Source of the DNA: Nymphaea colorata | Lineage: Eukaryota; Streptophyta; Magnoliopsida; Nymphaeales; Nymphaeaceae | Assembly (NCBI RefSeq): GCF_008831285.2 | Contig: NC_045142.1 | Location: 18,477,354-18,541,353, forward strand | Length of the DNA: 64,000 bases | Direction: 5' to 3' | Part shown: positions 43,401 to 56,340 of the stretch, in pieces | How the letters are laid out: every line of letters starts with the position of its first letter | How positions within the stretch are numbered: position 1 is the first letter of the stretch | Translations under genes and position numbers: made by a program | Notes under the pieces: model-generated | Told to the model about the DNA's origin: nothing | Seen by the model: only the letters and a program-made list of their open reading frames with translations | The model's database searches: none

Positions 43401-46166
43401 CGCACGTTGAAGATCGATAGGATTGGCCTTAGTAGGGATTCGGCCGATTGAGAGGAGATTAAAATCGTAAAATTAACATCATTCGGCCTCTGGTTCTTCT
43501 CCTTGGGTTCTCGGTCCAGCAGCCTAAAAATTACAAGAAATCGAAGCTCTGGCCTTGATCTGAGACAGAGGACTAGCCCAGAAGGATCGCCCAGAAAAAT
43601 GCTTCAAAATAATGTAAATGGGGCGAAATCCGACGGCTAGGAAGTGAGAGTGAACTTTCGTCGGAAAAGTGAGGACTTCCGGCCACCGCTGCAATTCTCG
43701 GTGGTCGCCATTGATTCCGGTTAGGGAAGACCTTTCTGCCCTTCCTTCCCTGCAGTTTTATTTAAAATTGATAAGGGTAAGCTGGACAATTGGACCACGG
43801 GATTTAGCCCTAGCCGCCGGCGCGAGATTGGAGTTTCCACCTTAGTCGCTCGCCAAATCCGGTAAGTCCCCTCTCGATCCATCTTGTCCCTTCATCTTGA
43901 CACCTGTCAGCCATCCAGCAGCCTCCCCTAGGTCGCACCTCAGCTGCCTCCATCTGTCCCAGGCCGAGATCATCTCTGAATCTCGAGCTCCACTAAGATA
44001 GGAAACCCCCATGGCGCAGCCTCACCTTTCCATCTAGCCGCATCCTCCACCGCGTCAACCCTAATCCCTCTTGATCTCTCACGTGTTCATCAAGACACGT
44101 GTCCAGATCTCGCCCACTCCCCTGCCACCTCACCTGCCAGCTCGTCTTCCAGCTCATCACCCTGGTCCTGCCTTCAGCCGCGTGTCACACCGAGAGCCCT
44201 TGCGAGATCCCCTTCCCTACCTTTTCGGATCTCCCTTCCCTAGTTTTAGGAAAGTCATCGCCACCTCGCACCTCCTTTCCTTATTCTTCTCAGTCGCGAA
44301 TCTCCTCTCCTCATCTGCCTAATTCGCAGCCCATCTCCTCCGTTGTTCTCCTCCACGTGTCCTGATCTCAGCCCTTGAGGAGCCCGAGTTAGATTGAGAG
44401 TGACATCTGGCATTTCGCCTCAATCTCCTTCTCCTCCTTTGTCGTGTTTCTTCCTATTGTTTAGGAAAGAGTTCGAATCTTTCCCTAATAGCTAGCCCTT
44501 TCCTAGCTCTCTTGTCTTGGTCCCCTCATCTTGCCACGTGGCAAGCATCGGCGCCCATCCTTGGTTCGACCAACCAAGCCTTACCCAACCTAGCTAGGAG
44601 CTCTCTCGCGCCACCACCTTGCTTAGTTACCCTCTTCTTCTCGCCCTTGTCCTAAGCCGCTATCTTCCATTTTACCTTAGCCGAGTTTAGGTGCATTTCC
44701 CCACCGAACCCACTTCCTTTGCAAACTTCCTTAGTGACTCGAGTCTACCTCGAGTGACCCTTAACCTACGTGACCCGGACCCACTGAGCTAGGTACAATA
44801 GTCAACTACCCTGTTAGTCAACCCTTACCTCTCTCGGTCGACTTCGACCCTCACCCGTGAGCTTAGGCTCAACCCTAACCTACCCAAGCGGATCCCCATT
44901 GTAGTTAGGTCAACCCCCTACCGCACCTAAGCCCTCTATTACTCAGCCTACCCCAACCCGAGCCTGTCATGACCAGACCGACCCCCTATTAGAGCCCAGC
45001 CTTAGTTAGGTCTAGGTTTTGTCGGCTTAGTCCGGCCCTTGCAGCGGCCGCTCCTCATCCGTCGGCACCTACCGGCGCGCGTGGCCGAGCCACACTCCGG
45101 AGACAGGCAGGTAGGCGCTGCCGCCCTGACAGCAGCCCCCCTCGGCACTACAGGCGGCCCTTTCGGCCCCGGCTTCATCGTCTTCAGCGCACAGCCGCAA
45201 CCGGGCGTAGACGCACGGGAACAGGCAGCCGCCCGATCTGCACCCTCTCGCTTCCGACCGCAGGCGAACACTCTCCAGCGGACACCGTCGGCAGCGACCA
45301 CAGCAGCACAGTCGGCAGCATCTCTCGCCGTCATTGCGCACCCGCCAGCACTGCTCAGCGTCTGTCAGCAAGAAACAGCCGGCCACTTCCGACGACCTGC
45401 ACCAGCTCGAGCAGACCAGCACTCAGCGACTGCGCAGCGGCCACAGCCAGCGATAGACGGCCAATCCACCGCCGACGATCAGTCTTCCGGCGTGCGACCA
45501 CATCGACCAGCGCCTTCCAACTAGCAGTCCAGTGCGAGCAGCAGGCGACGAGGAGGCTCTCCTCGACTGATTTTCCAAATCCGTAAGTTGCATTGCCCGG
45601 GGGCTGGTTCTCACCCCGGGACTCTTATCCGGCTACGCCAAGGGCAAACCTTGGCCGGTATCGTCCTTCTTACCCCCTTGTAGCTTCGGGAGGGGATTTG
45701 CTTTGAGTATTAGGAAGCATCTTAGTTTAATTCCGTTTATTGCTTTAGCCTTGGCTTTGGCCTAGCTCCCCCATTGAGGTACCTCGAGGGCACTACGCCC
45801 GAGACACGACCACAAGGAGCCAGCCACCTATTTATTTCTGTTTGGTGTGGTTTGAACGTTAGCATGGTTTGTATGGTTTGTGAGTGAGAAAGAAAGTCAT
45901 TTCTTGTATCGTTCGCGAATTGTAAGGCCTCACACCTATTTTAATTTTGTGTAGTAGGCATACCGTAGTTGAGATTTGGGAAATGGGTAACCTACCCCTG
46001 TACACCTCTACCTAATTGGGTTTGCGCCGGGGTCCTGTCCGGCCGGGTAGATTTAATGTGTAATTTGCTTAGGTTTTTCGGTTTTTAGATTAGGCCTCAA
46101 GAAGGTTCTGGGAGGTTTAGGTTCACACTGGTCGGATTTTTCTAGGCCAGCCGGTGTGTGCCTAAC
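43401..46166 (+). repeat. related gypsy LTR (subtype B)
   Basis: Diverged from subtype A but parallel to it at the right end (GGTTTGTGAGTGAG, then a TTGTAAGGCCT-like segment, then GTGTGTGCCTAACA). It ends at CA (46166) with ATTGGTAT following, the start of a primer-binding site. The left boundary is uncertain. The GC-rich part at 45000-45600 holds long overlapping frames on both strands that I do not regard as genes. Confidence 0.5.
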
Positions 46167-46252
46167 AATTGGTATTCGGGCTTTCCTCGAGGGATTCTGA
46201 CTTTAGGACTAACTTGCGGCTAAGATTTGGTTGAAACCGGGTGAGTGCCTAA
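46167..46252 (+). repeat. right end of a subtype A LTR joined to subtype B
   Basis: From GGTATTCGGGCTTTCCTCGAGGG to GTGAGTGCCTAACA it matches 34276-34364. It is joined to subtype B within the shared word TTGGTAT. After it the sequence leaves the LTR (ATTTCCTTC). Confidence 0.75.
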
Positions 46253-46480
46253 CAATTTCCTTCAATTCATGGCGGGAACGCCATACCCATTTTACGGATT
46301 AGATATTAGATCCATTCCAGGTTGTTTAAGACCCGAATTATCCGTGTCCAATATTCGAGGCCGTGCAATAGCCCAGTCGGGGCAACTCGAACTCTACAGG
46401 GGCGCCAAGAACCCTTTTCTTTTTTTAGTTTAGTATGGCCGAATAAAAATTATAATAAGTTTTTGTTCTTTTAAATTCTC
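46253..46480. other. unidentified segment with a 62-codon open frame
   Basis: 46245-46433 reads open on the + strand (MAGTPYPFYGLDI, then RPELSVSNIRGRAIAQ from the internal ATG at 46269). Base composition is more balanced than in the surroundings, so it may be coding-derived or organelle-derived, but I do not recognise the protein. Confidence 0.3.
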
Positions 46481-46577
46481 AGGGAGGGTCATGCACGTTC
46501 ATAGAAAATAGAAACACTAACACAGTGTAGGGAGGGTCATGCGCGTTCATAAGAAAATAGAAACAGTAACACAGTGT
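46481..46577. repeat. 48/49-base tandem duplication
   Basis: Two adjacent units starting AGGGAGGGTCATGC (46481 and 46529) and ending AACACAGTGT differ by two substitutions and one inserted A. Confidence 0.92.
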
Positions 46578-49140
46578 TCCATGAATTGCATTCTAGTAGT
46601 ATTTTTAAAATTTGCATCAATCATTTAGATAAATTCATGATTGTTTTGTAAATTTGTCTCAACCTTTGAAACATATTAACGAATCACTATGTTACTATTC
46701 ATGTTAAGGGCATTGGACGATGGAAATAGTTTGTTATTATTCCATAAATTTGATATTATGCTATAGTATTTGATGAATCTACCTAATCTTTACATAGATA
46801 CATGAAACAGCATACTATTGTTTCTATTGTCAAATGACCGTGTCAAATCATTATGGTCTCGTGAACGTACCAAAAAATTAGGGTAAATTTATGTAGGGGC
46901 AAGCCAAGATTTTTTTCAGGGGCGGGCCAAATGGTTCAACGAACTTATTCATGTAGGGTCACACTAAATCAGAATACAAAAAATACATTCGACAATTTAA
47001 AAAAATTAATTTTTTTAATATAATTTTTTTTTTAAGTTAGCTGTGATAGGGCCTTGGCCTAGACTCCCTCCTTCCCTTCGCCTCTGGATTTATGTACCAA
47101 TCTAACACAGTGTTCTATAAATCAATCCAAAATTTTTGGACAAGTTTACAAGACAATAATAAATTGTTACTATTGCCAAGCAAACCCTAAGAAGTTGTTT
47201 GATAAGAAAAACACGAGTGTTTAATGAACTTGTTTCAAATATTAAGGCAGGTTCATGGAACACTTGTTATGTTAAGCAAGTTCATGGAACACATAATGTT
47301 TCATGAGCCTACTCTAAAATTGGGGCCAGATTCATTAGACACTCTCTAAATGTGGCCTCCTCATTACCTAGTATGTGGCATATGTGTCGATAATACAAAA
47401 AATGAAATAAGCCATTCTTCATGGCAAGGAAAGAGGGAGGTGTAGACTACGTGTAGGCAGTTGCCCACACGAAACCCAAATTTTTTCTTAATTTTGTATT
47501 GATATTACTGAATAAATTTTTTGACTTACACGACGGTGCCCCTTAAATTTTAAAATTGTATATTTAGTGCCCCGTAGCTATAATTTTTTAGCTCTGCCCC
47601 TGTTCCATGGTGTTCCAGCCCATTCAAACGAGTCCTATGAAGCTTAACTGACATGGAGTTTTGAAAATGTGAACACCTAACTACCGACCATTTGATGTTT
47701 TACACTTGCACTCGTCCTTTACACCAAAATCTAAACATCATTGTATGCAGATATGAAAATAAATGCACACACTCGACCCCTAGTGATTCGCAATTGTTTG
47801 GATCTACCCATTGTTGAATTCAAGTGATCAAGAATAAGTTGATTGCCTTAAGCAAGTCTTTGATTCAAATCTTAAGTTGAATCATACAAGCATTTTACCC
47901 ATTGTACACCCCTAAGTGGTCGTTAAGCAAATGAAAAACTTTATAAGTGTTCGATGAATCTGCTCTAAAGATTGACCTACATTTATAGACATCTAGTTCT
48001 AGTACTTTATAAATTTGCCTCAATCTTTAAAATATATTAATGAAATACTTACAAAGGATTCCAACTGCTAAACAACCTCTAATGGAAGGTACTTTTACAT
48101 CTTTTCACAAAAAGTCCAATTTTTAAACTTTACTTTTGCCCTTGTAAAAAGAGGGTTTTCAGATTTGCCATAGAGGGCATTTTTGTCATTACTGACTCCC
48201 AACACACAGTCTCCTTTTAAAGGCCAAACATGTAACATGTTCTAAAAAACTACTCCTTTTTCGCTTCAAAATTTAGTGGCCACACTTTTTCTTTTTTCAA
48301 AAATTTGCGCTTTGCAGACATTTTCAGAATTATTAGGTTTTCTTTTTCATAAAAAACCAACATTTTTAGTTTCAGTTTTTGTCCTTACAGGGAACGGGTC
48401 TCCTGCTCACACTTGAAGGGCAGTTTCATTATTTGAAGGTCTAACACGCTGCCCCGTGTTAGAATGTGAGTTAGAATGTGACCTCCTCCTCAAATTTTGA
48501 AACATTTTCTTCAGATCTTCAGGAGGATAAAAGCTCGCTTTCTGCAACATACCTCCCAGGCTTAAAGATGCTCTTTGAGGCTTCAATGGTGAGGGTTCGA
48601 GAGTTCAAGATCGAGATTACCCTTGAACTTTAGAAAGAAGGAAAAAGATACGGTCTGCAATGCTAGGTATCCTGCTAGCAAGGACATAAAGATTTTCGAA
48701 CCAGATTATCAAGATGCACCTGAAACTCAGCAGGAATCAAATTCATTCTTCCTCCCCCAAAGGAAAGCACCAAACCATGTGCAAATGAACAGCACCAATA
48801 ATGAAAAGGGAAAGCATGGACAGCTAGAGATACCTCCAAAATGTTATCTTTGCTCAATTTTGGCCACCATGAAAGCTTCCAAGTACAGCAGCTGTAACTG
48901 AAACTATAGCTATTTTCCACCTTTATAACTATTGCAATTCTACAATTGTAACTGCTCATTCTTATCATTTTTCTTCTTCAACCCCCCGAGAAAAAGAGGG
49001 AACTGATACCCTTCCTTCCACCCATTGTCAACCAAAAGAACAGCTGCAAAATCTAATTTAAAAAACAGTCCATGTGATCTGAGCTAACGCACATAAACAA
49101 GAAGTGCATACTAGTGGATTAAGTAGAACTTTTCATCATC
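46578..49140. other. gene-free DNA with dispersed repeat copies
   Basis: 46890-47085 has GTAGGGGCAAGCCAAG, an AT-rich body and TAGGGCCTTGGCCTAGACTCC. 47470-47612 ends CTATAATTTTTTAGCTCTGCCCC (reverse orientation). Both belong to the dispersed AT-rich family. A 92-codon frame at 48623-48901 (contains DYQDAPETQQESNSFF) is unrecognised and unsupported. Confidence 0.5.
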
Positions 49141-49367
49141 AAGAGACTGCTTTGTTAATCGTCCACTGGCAGTCGGAATGGACGGAGTTGAAGCTTCGGA
49201 GAACCTCCTCATGCTTTTCTTAGGGGAGGCATACATTTTCAACTGCAGCAGATATTTCTACAGATGGTGATCACTTTTGATGTGTTTTTCTTATGTCATG
49301 GGGAAAAGGCCAGTCTTTGTCCCCATTCAGTCATTTTCATGGAGAAAGCCACTTGCTTCACTGCCAT

Positions 49368-52300
49368 TCAATCGTTTGTGCTGTCAAAGCTTCCTAGGGT
49401 GGTTGCCCTGCTCTTGTCTCTCCAATTCTCCCCCCACACTTTTGCCTCTGCAACTGCCCTTTCCCGATCAAGGTCTCGATTAGAATTTCTGGTTCTTCCG
49501 TACAGAACCAGACTGCCCCTTACAGAATCTGGCTTATCTAAGCCATCTAAGTCCCATCTCCTTCCAGACCCACCTCCAGATTCAGCTCTGCCTACTTGAT
49601 TGAATCCAACTCCATGGCTGAAGTCTCTACGTTGAAAATCAGGAGAATTCTGGTACGATAATTGAAAAGAATGTCTGCTAGCAGGGGAATCCATTTCGCT
49701 CATCATATTTGTCCTCTCATCCCTCGCTCTTGGTGTTGATGGGCCACCTCTACTGTTTCGTGCAGCAACAACATTTGGGTCAAAGTTTTGGGAAGCCAAA
49801 TATGAGAGTGCAGTCACAACATCCCCAATGAGAGGTCGGGTAGCAGCTTGCTCTTGCAGACACATAGCAGCAACAGCAAGAGCTTGATAAAGGCCTCTCA
49901 TGGGATAACGACCTTGCAACAGTGGGTCTGCCATTTTAGGAAACTTTCTGCGGTCCTTGAACAATGGCCTTGCCTGCAGAAAGTCAGCAAGAAGGGATTA
50001 GCATCAACGCTGCACCAACTGCCAAAAGCTGATCCCCAACATATTGAACAACTTAGCAGCTTAAACAAAATAGACACTCTTACCCATGCAACAAGATTGT
50101 GCTCTCCAGCAGCACGGGTGTTGTCGATGGCTTTTCGTCCTGTAATGAGTTCAAGAAAAACCACACCAAAGCTATAGACATCAGATTTCAGTGTTAGTTG
50201 TCCTGTCATAGCATATTCAGGAGCACAGTAACCATATGTCCCCATCACTCTGGTGGAGACGTGAGTCTTATCACCAACGGGTCCCAATTTTGCAAGCCCA
50301 AAATCTGACAACTTTGGATGAAATCCTTCACCAAGTAATATATTGGATGACTTCAAATCCCTGTAGATAACAGGTGGGTTTGCTTTGTCATGCAAGTATT
50401 CTAAACCCTTAGCTGCACCTGCTGCAATCTTCATTCTAGTGTTCCAATCAAGTGGTTCCTTATCTGGCGGAAGATCTGCAACATAGAAAGCTGATAATCG
50501 CTACATAGATTTGGAAATTCATTAACTATGTATAAAATTCAGAGTATCTCAAACTGTCTAAGGAAATTTCCATTTTTTAAAGAAAATTACAATCTTCAAC
50601 CTCAGATTGCAGTGGCGGCCGAGTTGGCATTAAAATGCTTCGGATGTTTAACAAAGACAAAACCCTGTTCAAAAATTTGTGCAACAAGAACAGGATTAAA
50701 CAAAACATCCAAAAAACGCAATAGCATAACCATCCCACGACTCTAAACCAACCTAATAAGAACAACTTTCCAGCTCTAGAAGACACTAACAGGTAGACCT
50801 TTCTAGGAACACTACATCTTTCCTTGGAAACACCCAAAAAAAAAAGTAGAAAAAAAGAATTTCAAGAAGGGGAAGATCCCATAATAATGGCCAGAGATCG
50901 AATATTTTACATAAATTAACAGAAGAAAGTCAGAAGACTTAGACTACAAATTGATTTGGACATACTAGACCATTAATATAAGGCTATAGGCTTGTCAACA
51001 TTTTCTCTACATGACTTTGCAGCTTTGCTTAGGTTAATGTCTACAAAGCTATGTCAGCCTTGGAATTCATTGTGGTTCTCCATTAGCAGCTTAACATATT
51101 TCTGTTGCATGACATTGGTCAATGATACGAAAAAAACTTCCAAAAAAGATAATAAAGTAGTATCACCTTCAGACTCTGTCTCTCTTACCAGGCCATCAGG
51201 AAGCCACATAATGGAGATGGTCCAAAGTTTGTGCTCTTTCTTCTTTCCTTTTTTCCAGCAAGAAAACTCTACTCTTTGGCATAGGAATCACCCCAAGCAA
51301 TAGTCCTAAAGGCTCGGTGGTATAACAAAACTGTAACTTAACTTTGTCCATGGACTTTTCAGGCAGTTTGATATATTTTGCAGAACGACAAGCTAAAAGA
51401 AAAGGTTATCCCTTTAAATTAGTGCCTTTTAAAAGCATTCTTACCAAAATTTACAGTTGAGAATGTGATAGAGAAAGTTAGTCATTTCCACAGGCCACCA
51501 CTAGGATAAAGTGGTAATGGAGATACAATATCATGAAACATAGATCTAAGTCACCCACTATGTAAGGACAAAAGATTGATACAGATGCAGTGGCCTCTTG
51601 TGAGCAGTGCTACTTAGCACCGCAGCTTTAAACATCAAAACTCTTTTTTACATTATGACAAGTGATCTGCCAAGCATGTTTATGTATCTCTGGTGTGACG
51701 CAAAATGTTGAAAAAGAAGCAATTTCTAAACTGGAGAGAGACATTGACTTTGACAGCAATTGCAACAAAAAGGTTTCTCATATGACATCAAAGAATAAAA
51801 GCAGCACTAGACAGTAAGTTTTCTCTAGCATAGAGAGTTGTAAGCTTGAAAAGAATAAAACATTCGCATCATTTCCCTTTCTCATTCACTCACAGCACAA
51901 AAAATTATGATGGTGCCCCTTTTCCAGATAGGAGGCATTTGAAGAATGCTTAAATTGACATAGGACCAAGTGGAAACCCTCTTGCCTACAAAATCTGTCT
52001 TAGAATCCGTCTATCAGATTAAAGAAGAATAAGTAGATAAAAGAATGAGAAGTACTTCAACCATTTTCACTCACACTCTAAACCTGCAGAATTCAGGATG
52101 AAGCATCAATCTGCAGGTCTAAGATATCCTATAAAACATGATTACCGTTCAATTGAAAGTATACACTTCATCAAGACATTAATGACATGTTTACTGGTAT
52201 TTCTCTGGGATCTTTTTTGTATCAGAACATGCTCAATGACATGTAATCATGTGTCTCATAATTATCTGTGGAAACCTGAGAAGTAATCATCCTAAGACTC

Positions 52301-55300
52301 ACCATACAAATGCCTCTTCCACTTCACATGGCAGGCTACCAGATCCTTATGGCTTTCTAAGGATCTGCTTCTAAAATCCCAGTATACAACCAAGAATTAG
52401 AGAACCTTATAAATCATACAAGAAGAGGATAGATATTTCCCTATATCCTATACCAGACCAGGATAGGTCTCCATAAATCCTATACCTTGCTCACAATAAG
52501 TTAAAAGACAAGTACACTCATGTTACTGTATACAGATACACTTGTAGAAAGTCATAACAATGGCTAAGATCATCGGCATGCCTCCTAAATGGCACCTGTT
52601 TTCAGAAACTATGGCTGACATGCGGCTTGCCATTTGTCTTTCCTCCAGCATATAACCCACAAGCATCCACACAATCTTTGACAAGCTCAAATCATAGCTT
52701 CCATTAAAAATATTTATTTCTAACTGAGCTCGGGCTTAAGCAAATCATTAACTAAAGCACTGATCCTCAACAAATATCATTCACCGCACAAACAAAAGCT
52801 TGCTCCAGAAGGAAATGTCAATCACGGTTCAGCAAAGAGGGAGAAGGTAAATCTCCATATCTACTTCTCCAGCTTTCCCTTCGCATCAAACCAAACCAAC
52901 TTTTCTTGTTACTTATTTTGAAACCAAAAATTACTGTCTAGGAATCCTATATCTCGCCATTCATTAATTGAACTATTCTAAAAAGTCTACCAGCTTAACT
53001 CCCACCAAGGTCGCCTATTTCTCCAACTTTTTTAGTTGCTTTTCTGATGCAAGGGCAAGGCTGTGGGGAGATAGATCTCCTAACCTTTATTGATTCAAAA
53101 AATAGAGCGATACAAAAAGGAATGGACAACCAACAAAACAAAAGCTACCACCCTGTAGTACTAAATCAAAGAAGGAAAAAACCAGCAGCAAAGCCTTTAG
53201 GCCATCCAGATGAACAATGGGAATCATTACAAGAAACTCAATTCAGGATAGTAAAAGAACTTTCAGATCCACGCATCAACTGCACCAGCCTTTCCAAAAT
53301 TTGCATCGGAACTTCATTTTGAATGACAAACAGTTTCCCTCTACCCAAATTAGTAGTGAACTAGCAATATCCCAGCTACTATTACAAGCAACAAGCACAT
53401 GGTCTCACTAATCACCTTCCTTTGCAAAATTGGAATCCCCTGGTTGGACGACAGAAGAGACTGGCCAGAAGAAACACCGGATTCCAGTTTTAATCCTTAT
53501 CATTAATCTCTATGTTCTCAACTAATGAGTCAGTTGAAAGAACCTCAGATGAGTCAAATATATCAAATGGATCAACTAACTTAAGCAATTCCCATGAACC
53601 AAGCCTTTCCTGCTCTTGAAATGCCTCGAAATAGACTTCATGAATAATGTCACTCAGAAATACATTTTGGCTCTTAGAAACTGATCATCAGGTGGCGACT
53701 GAGACCTGAATTTTACATTATATTACTTACCAGGCTACTAGCTAACTGCAACGCTAATGATCTCCTATGCAGGAAGGGTAATAATTAAGCAACCTTGTCA
53801 TAGAAAAATTTCAATGAGCCGCTGATAAGAACTTATGAAAATGAAAATTGTGTTTCTTTAATAGATTTGCACCATATGTCAGTCAATGGCAGATTGCAAG
53901 ATCTGCGATGAGGTCATTTAACAATTATTATCATATGATCTTTGGGATTCAGATTTGCAGACCCAATAAGATAGAAACATCTCCCTTTGTACTCTCAACT
54001 CTCAAGTCGCTCATTTTACGTAGCTCCTTAGTGACCTTAGGCAGATGAAATGCATTTAGAAAATATCAGGTACAGAAAATTTGTAGTCATATAGATGGTC
54101 AATTAAAAACTGACGAAGGTCTGAACAATTCCTTGTATTAACAATGCATGAAGAGGTGCTAGTTGATCTTTGTTGTTCTCCTTGTCATCATTAGGATCTT
54201 TTCTGTGTTTTGGATTAAAGTGGAGGAAAGTTCTGCAAACTCTATTTAAGATCAAGCTGACTCCCACATAATCTCATTTGTCATTTTACCCAATACAACC
54301 TTTAAAAAGAAAAATAACAGGAGAAACAACATTGGATCAACAAGTTGTACAAGATTGTTTCAGTACTGAGATGACCAAAAAGGACCCTTTAGAAATACTT
54401 CTTTTAAGGCAAATGATTGCAGAATAGAAGCAAGCAGTAACCTAAAAGAAGGGGATAGATCCCAGCCATATTCTTTGATCAGGTAGTTCATATTAGTAGC
54501 AGTTTTACATGATATCAGAGACATTGTAGTTCTTATCATGTTGGGCTAAAGCCCCATGCAATAAAGTGTCCTTCCTACTCGTGGGAAACAAAATCTCAGG
54601 CAATACAGTGTTAAAGATACTGTAAAAATAAAGCTTGCAGTCTAACCATGTAAGTGATCCTCCAGTGATCCCAATGGCATAAGCTCATATACGAGGAGGC
54701 GTTGATCTCCATCGGCACAATAACCAATCAAATTGACGAGGTTAGGATGGTGCAAAAGACTAAGCATCAGAACCTCCACCAAGAATTCCCTGTTTCCCTG
54801 TAGGCCATTTCTGTCAAGTTGCTTCACAGCAACCACCTGCAATGTTCACAATACTGAGGTAACATCCAGAATTTGGAAGGCAGAGCAACTTAACATGCTT
54901 ACAGCGTAAATTGCATTCCCCGACAAATAAGAAACTGATGTAAGTTAGAAAGTAAACAGATAGATATCAGGAAGAAAACAAAGTGGTCCTAGAGAGATGC
55001 TATTGTGCACTCTTCCTTCACCTATTACGATATATCTTCAGAGAAATCCTTCCACACCTTAATAGAAGAAGTTCAAGACACAAAAAGGTCAGCAGGAAAC
55101 AATTAAACCTGTCCTGTGCTTTCCAACCGACCCTTGTAAACACGGCCAAAACCACCTTCTCCCAGAAGGCATTCTTGCCTAAAATTCTTGGTTGCTGCTG
55201 CAAGCTCCCGAAAAATGAACGTCTGAGCAGCAATATGGGGTGCAGATCCATCCTTTGGTGCAGAATTTTCTTTCTTTGAATCGGCCCCACTCCTAACTTT

Positions 55301-56001
55301 GGATTTATCTGCAGCCAAATCCAAATTAATAGAGCTTTTTCATTCTTCACATGATCGCCGCAAGACAATCAGGCAAATTATAATGGATCAAACTTTTCTA
55401 CAAACATAAGAACCAAGCAACAACCGTGCATTCAGATGCATTCTTATGATTCACATTGACAAGCATGGTTTTTATTATTTTATTACAGTTAGTAGTGCAA
55501 TTCAATTGGGATTCATAATCACATTATATTTCTCTGACAAGACGTCATAATTACAAAGAAACTCCTCGGCACACCAGGAAGGAAAAAAAGAAAAAGACTG
55601 TAATGGAGAATCGAATGTAAATTGGAGAAGAGTAAGTAGCATGCTCTTCACAATTCTGATAAAAGCAACAAAATTGAAGAGCAAATGAAGGCCCAAGAAT
55701 GAAGAATCGAACAACAGATAAAATTCGAGACTAAATGGGGGAAGAGAAAGTAGGAAGCTCTTCAGAATTCTAAGAGAAACAAAACGCAGAGAAAAGCTAC
55801 GAAAAGATTAATTAAACAAGAAAAACGAGAGAAAAGGAAAGGAAAACCGAATCACGACCACTACTGCAGCAAATCAAGCTAACCTGACGCCACCCTGTTG
55901 AGATGGGAACCACTTGAGAGCTGCCCATCCTTCCTACTACTCTTCCCACCCTCATGTTTTACATCTTCCTTCTTGGATCCAAAGCAACGGAAGCAATCCA
56001 T
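49368..56001 (-). CDS. PBL27: PBL27-type receptor-like cytoplasmic kinase (RLCK VII), 501 aa, five exons
   Basis: Coding exons, in transcript order: 56001-55884, 55308-55109, 54836-54647, 50475-50084, 49973-49368. All junctions are GT-AG with consistent phases (1, 0, 1, 0). The N-terminus [11 protein letters not shown] has Cys3 and Cys6 as likely S-acylation sites and no Gly2. The kinase has the glycine loop [11 protein letters not shown] (89-99), VAVK with Lys111, catalytic YRDLKSSN (Asp209), DFG at 227-229, and activation loop [15 protein letters not shown] ending at 256. It is therefore an active-type RD kinase. The Ser/Arg-rich tail ends [15 protein letters not shown] and GSFDSTND, the signature of Arabidopsis PBL27 and close relatives (about 513 aa). 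PBL27 relays chitin-receptor signalling from CERK1 to MAP kinases at the plasma membrane. Orthology to PBL27 rather than a close paralogue is inferred. Intron 3 is 4.2 kb. Confidence 0.93.
50476..54646 (-). other. intron 3 of the PBL27-like gene, 4.17 kb
   Basis: It lies between EDHLH and [11 protein letters not shown]. Donor and acceptor fit GT-AG on the - strand. Most of it is unique AT-rich DNA without recognisable coding sequence. A possible LINE 3' tail is described separately. The other introns are short to moderate (110, 272 and 575 bases). Confidence 0.85.
53040..53470 (-). mobile_element. possible 3' end of a LINE-type element in the intron
   Basis: On the - strand this ends TTTTTTGAATCAATAAAGG followed by TTAGGAGATCTATCTCCCC, which resembles the AATAAA-plus-GGGGGA tail of plant L1-type LINEs. 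Upstream, short segments suggest decayed coding text, but no reverse transcriptase motif is visible. Low certainty. Confidence 0.3.
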
Positions 56002-56340
56002 CCTCAAAGCCACCGACCAACCATGAAAAGGACTATGAAACCCACATAATTCTACCCACTAAACAGAGCAACAGCCAGATCATGAAATCTCATAACACCC
56101 ACTAAGATCCCACCTTTCTGCTAGGGTTCTATCTCCTCACCACTCCCAAGAATCCAAAAGTCTCCTTTTCTGCTCTCAACCTTCACCTCAAACTCCAACC
56201 AAAACTGCTTCAACTTCAACACTCGCATTCCTTCCAGTGATGAAGGCGGGACTTCACAGTCTCTCTATCTGTCTCTTTTTCTCTCTCCCTTACAAAGATC
56301 ACAGCTCATTCGGAGACGAGAGATTACACCCGAGAGGAAT
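56002..56340 (-). promoter_or_regulatory. 5' UTR and proximal promoter of the PBL27-like gene
   Basis: The region directly upstream of the start codon is CT-rich on the + strand (GA-rich on the coding strand), including TCTCTCTATCTGTCTCTTTTTCTCTC at about 56262-56287. No TATA box stands out. The gene may use a TATA-less promoter. Confidence 0.4.

Noticed and set aside
45002-45614. Open frames of 110-161 codons on both strands
   Set aside because: Same situation: GC-rich LTR DNA with overlapping frames and no recognised protein family.
46245-46433. Assignment of the open frame to a plastid or mitochondrial gene
   Set aside because: Composition suggested organelle DNA, but comparison from memory with common organelle proteins gave no match, so no name is given.
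53047-53322. 91-codon + strand frame inside the PBL27-like intron
   Set aside because: No family resemblance. The opposite strand better resembles a decayed LINE tail.
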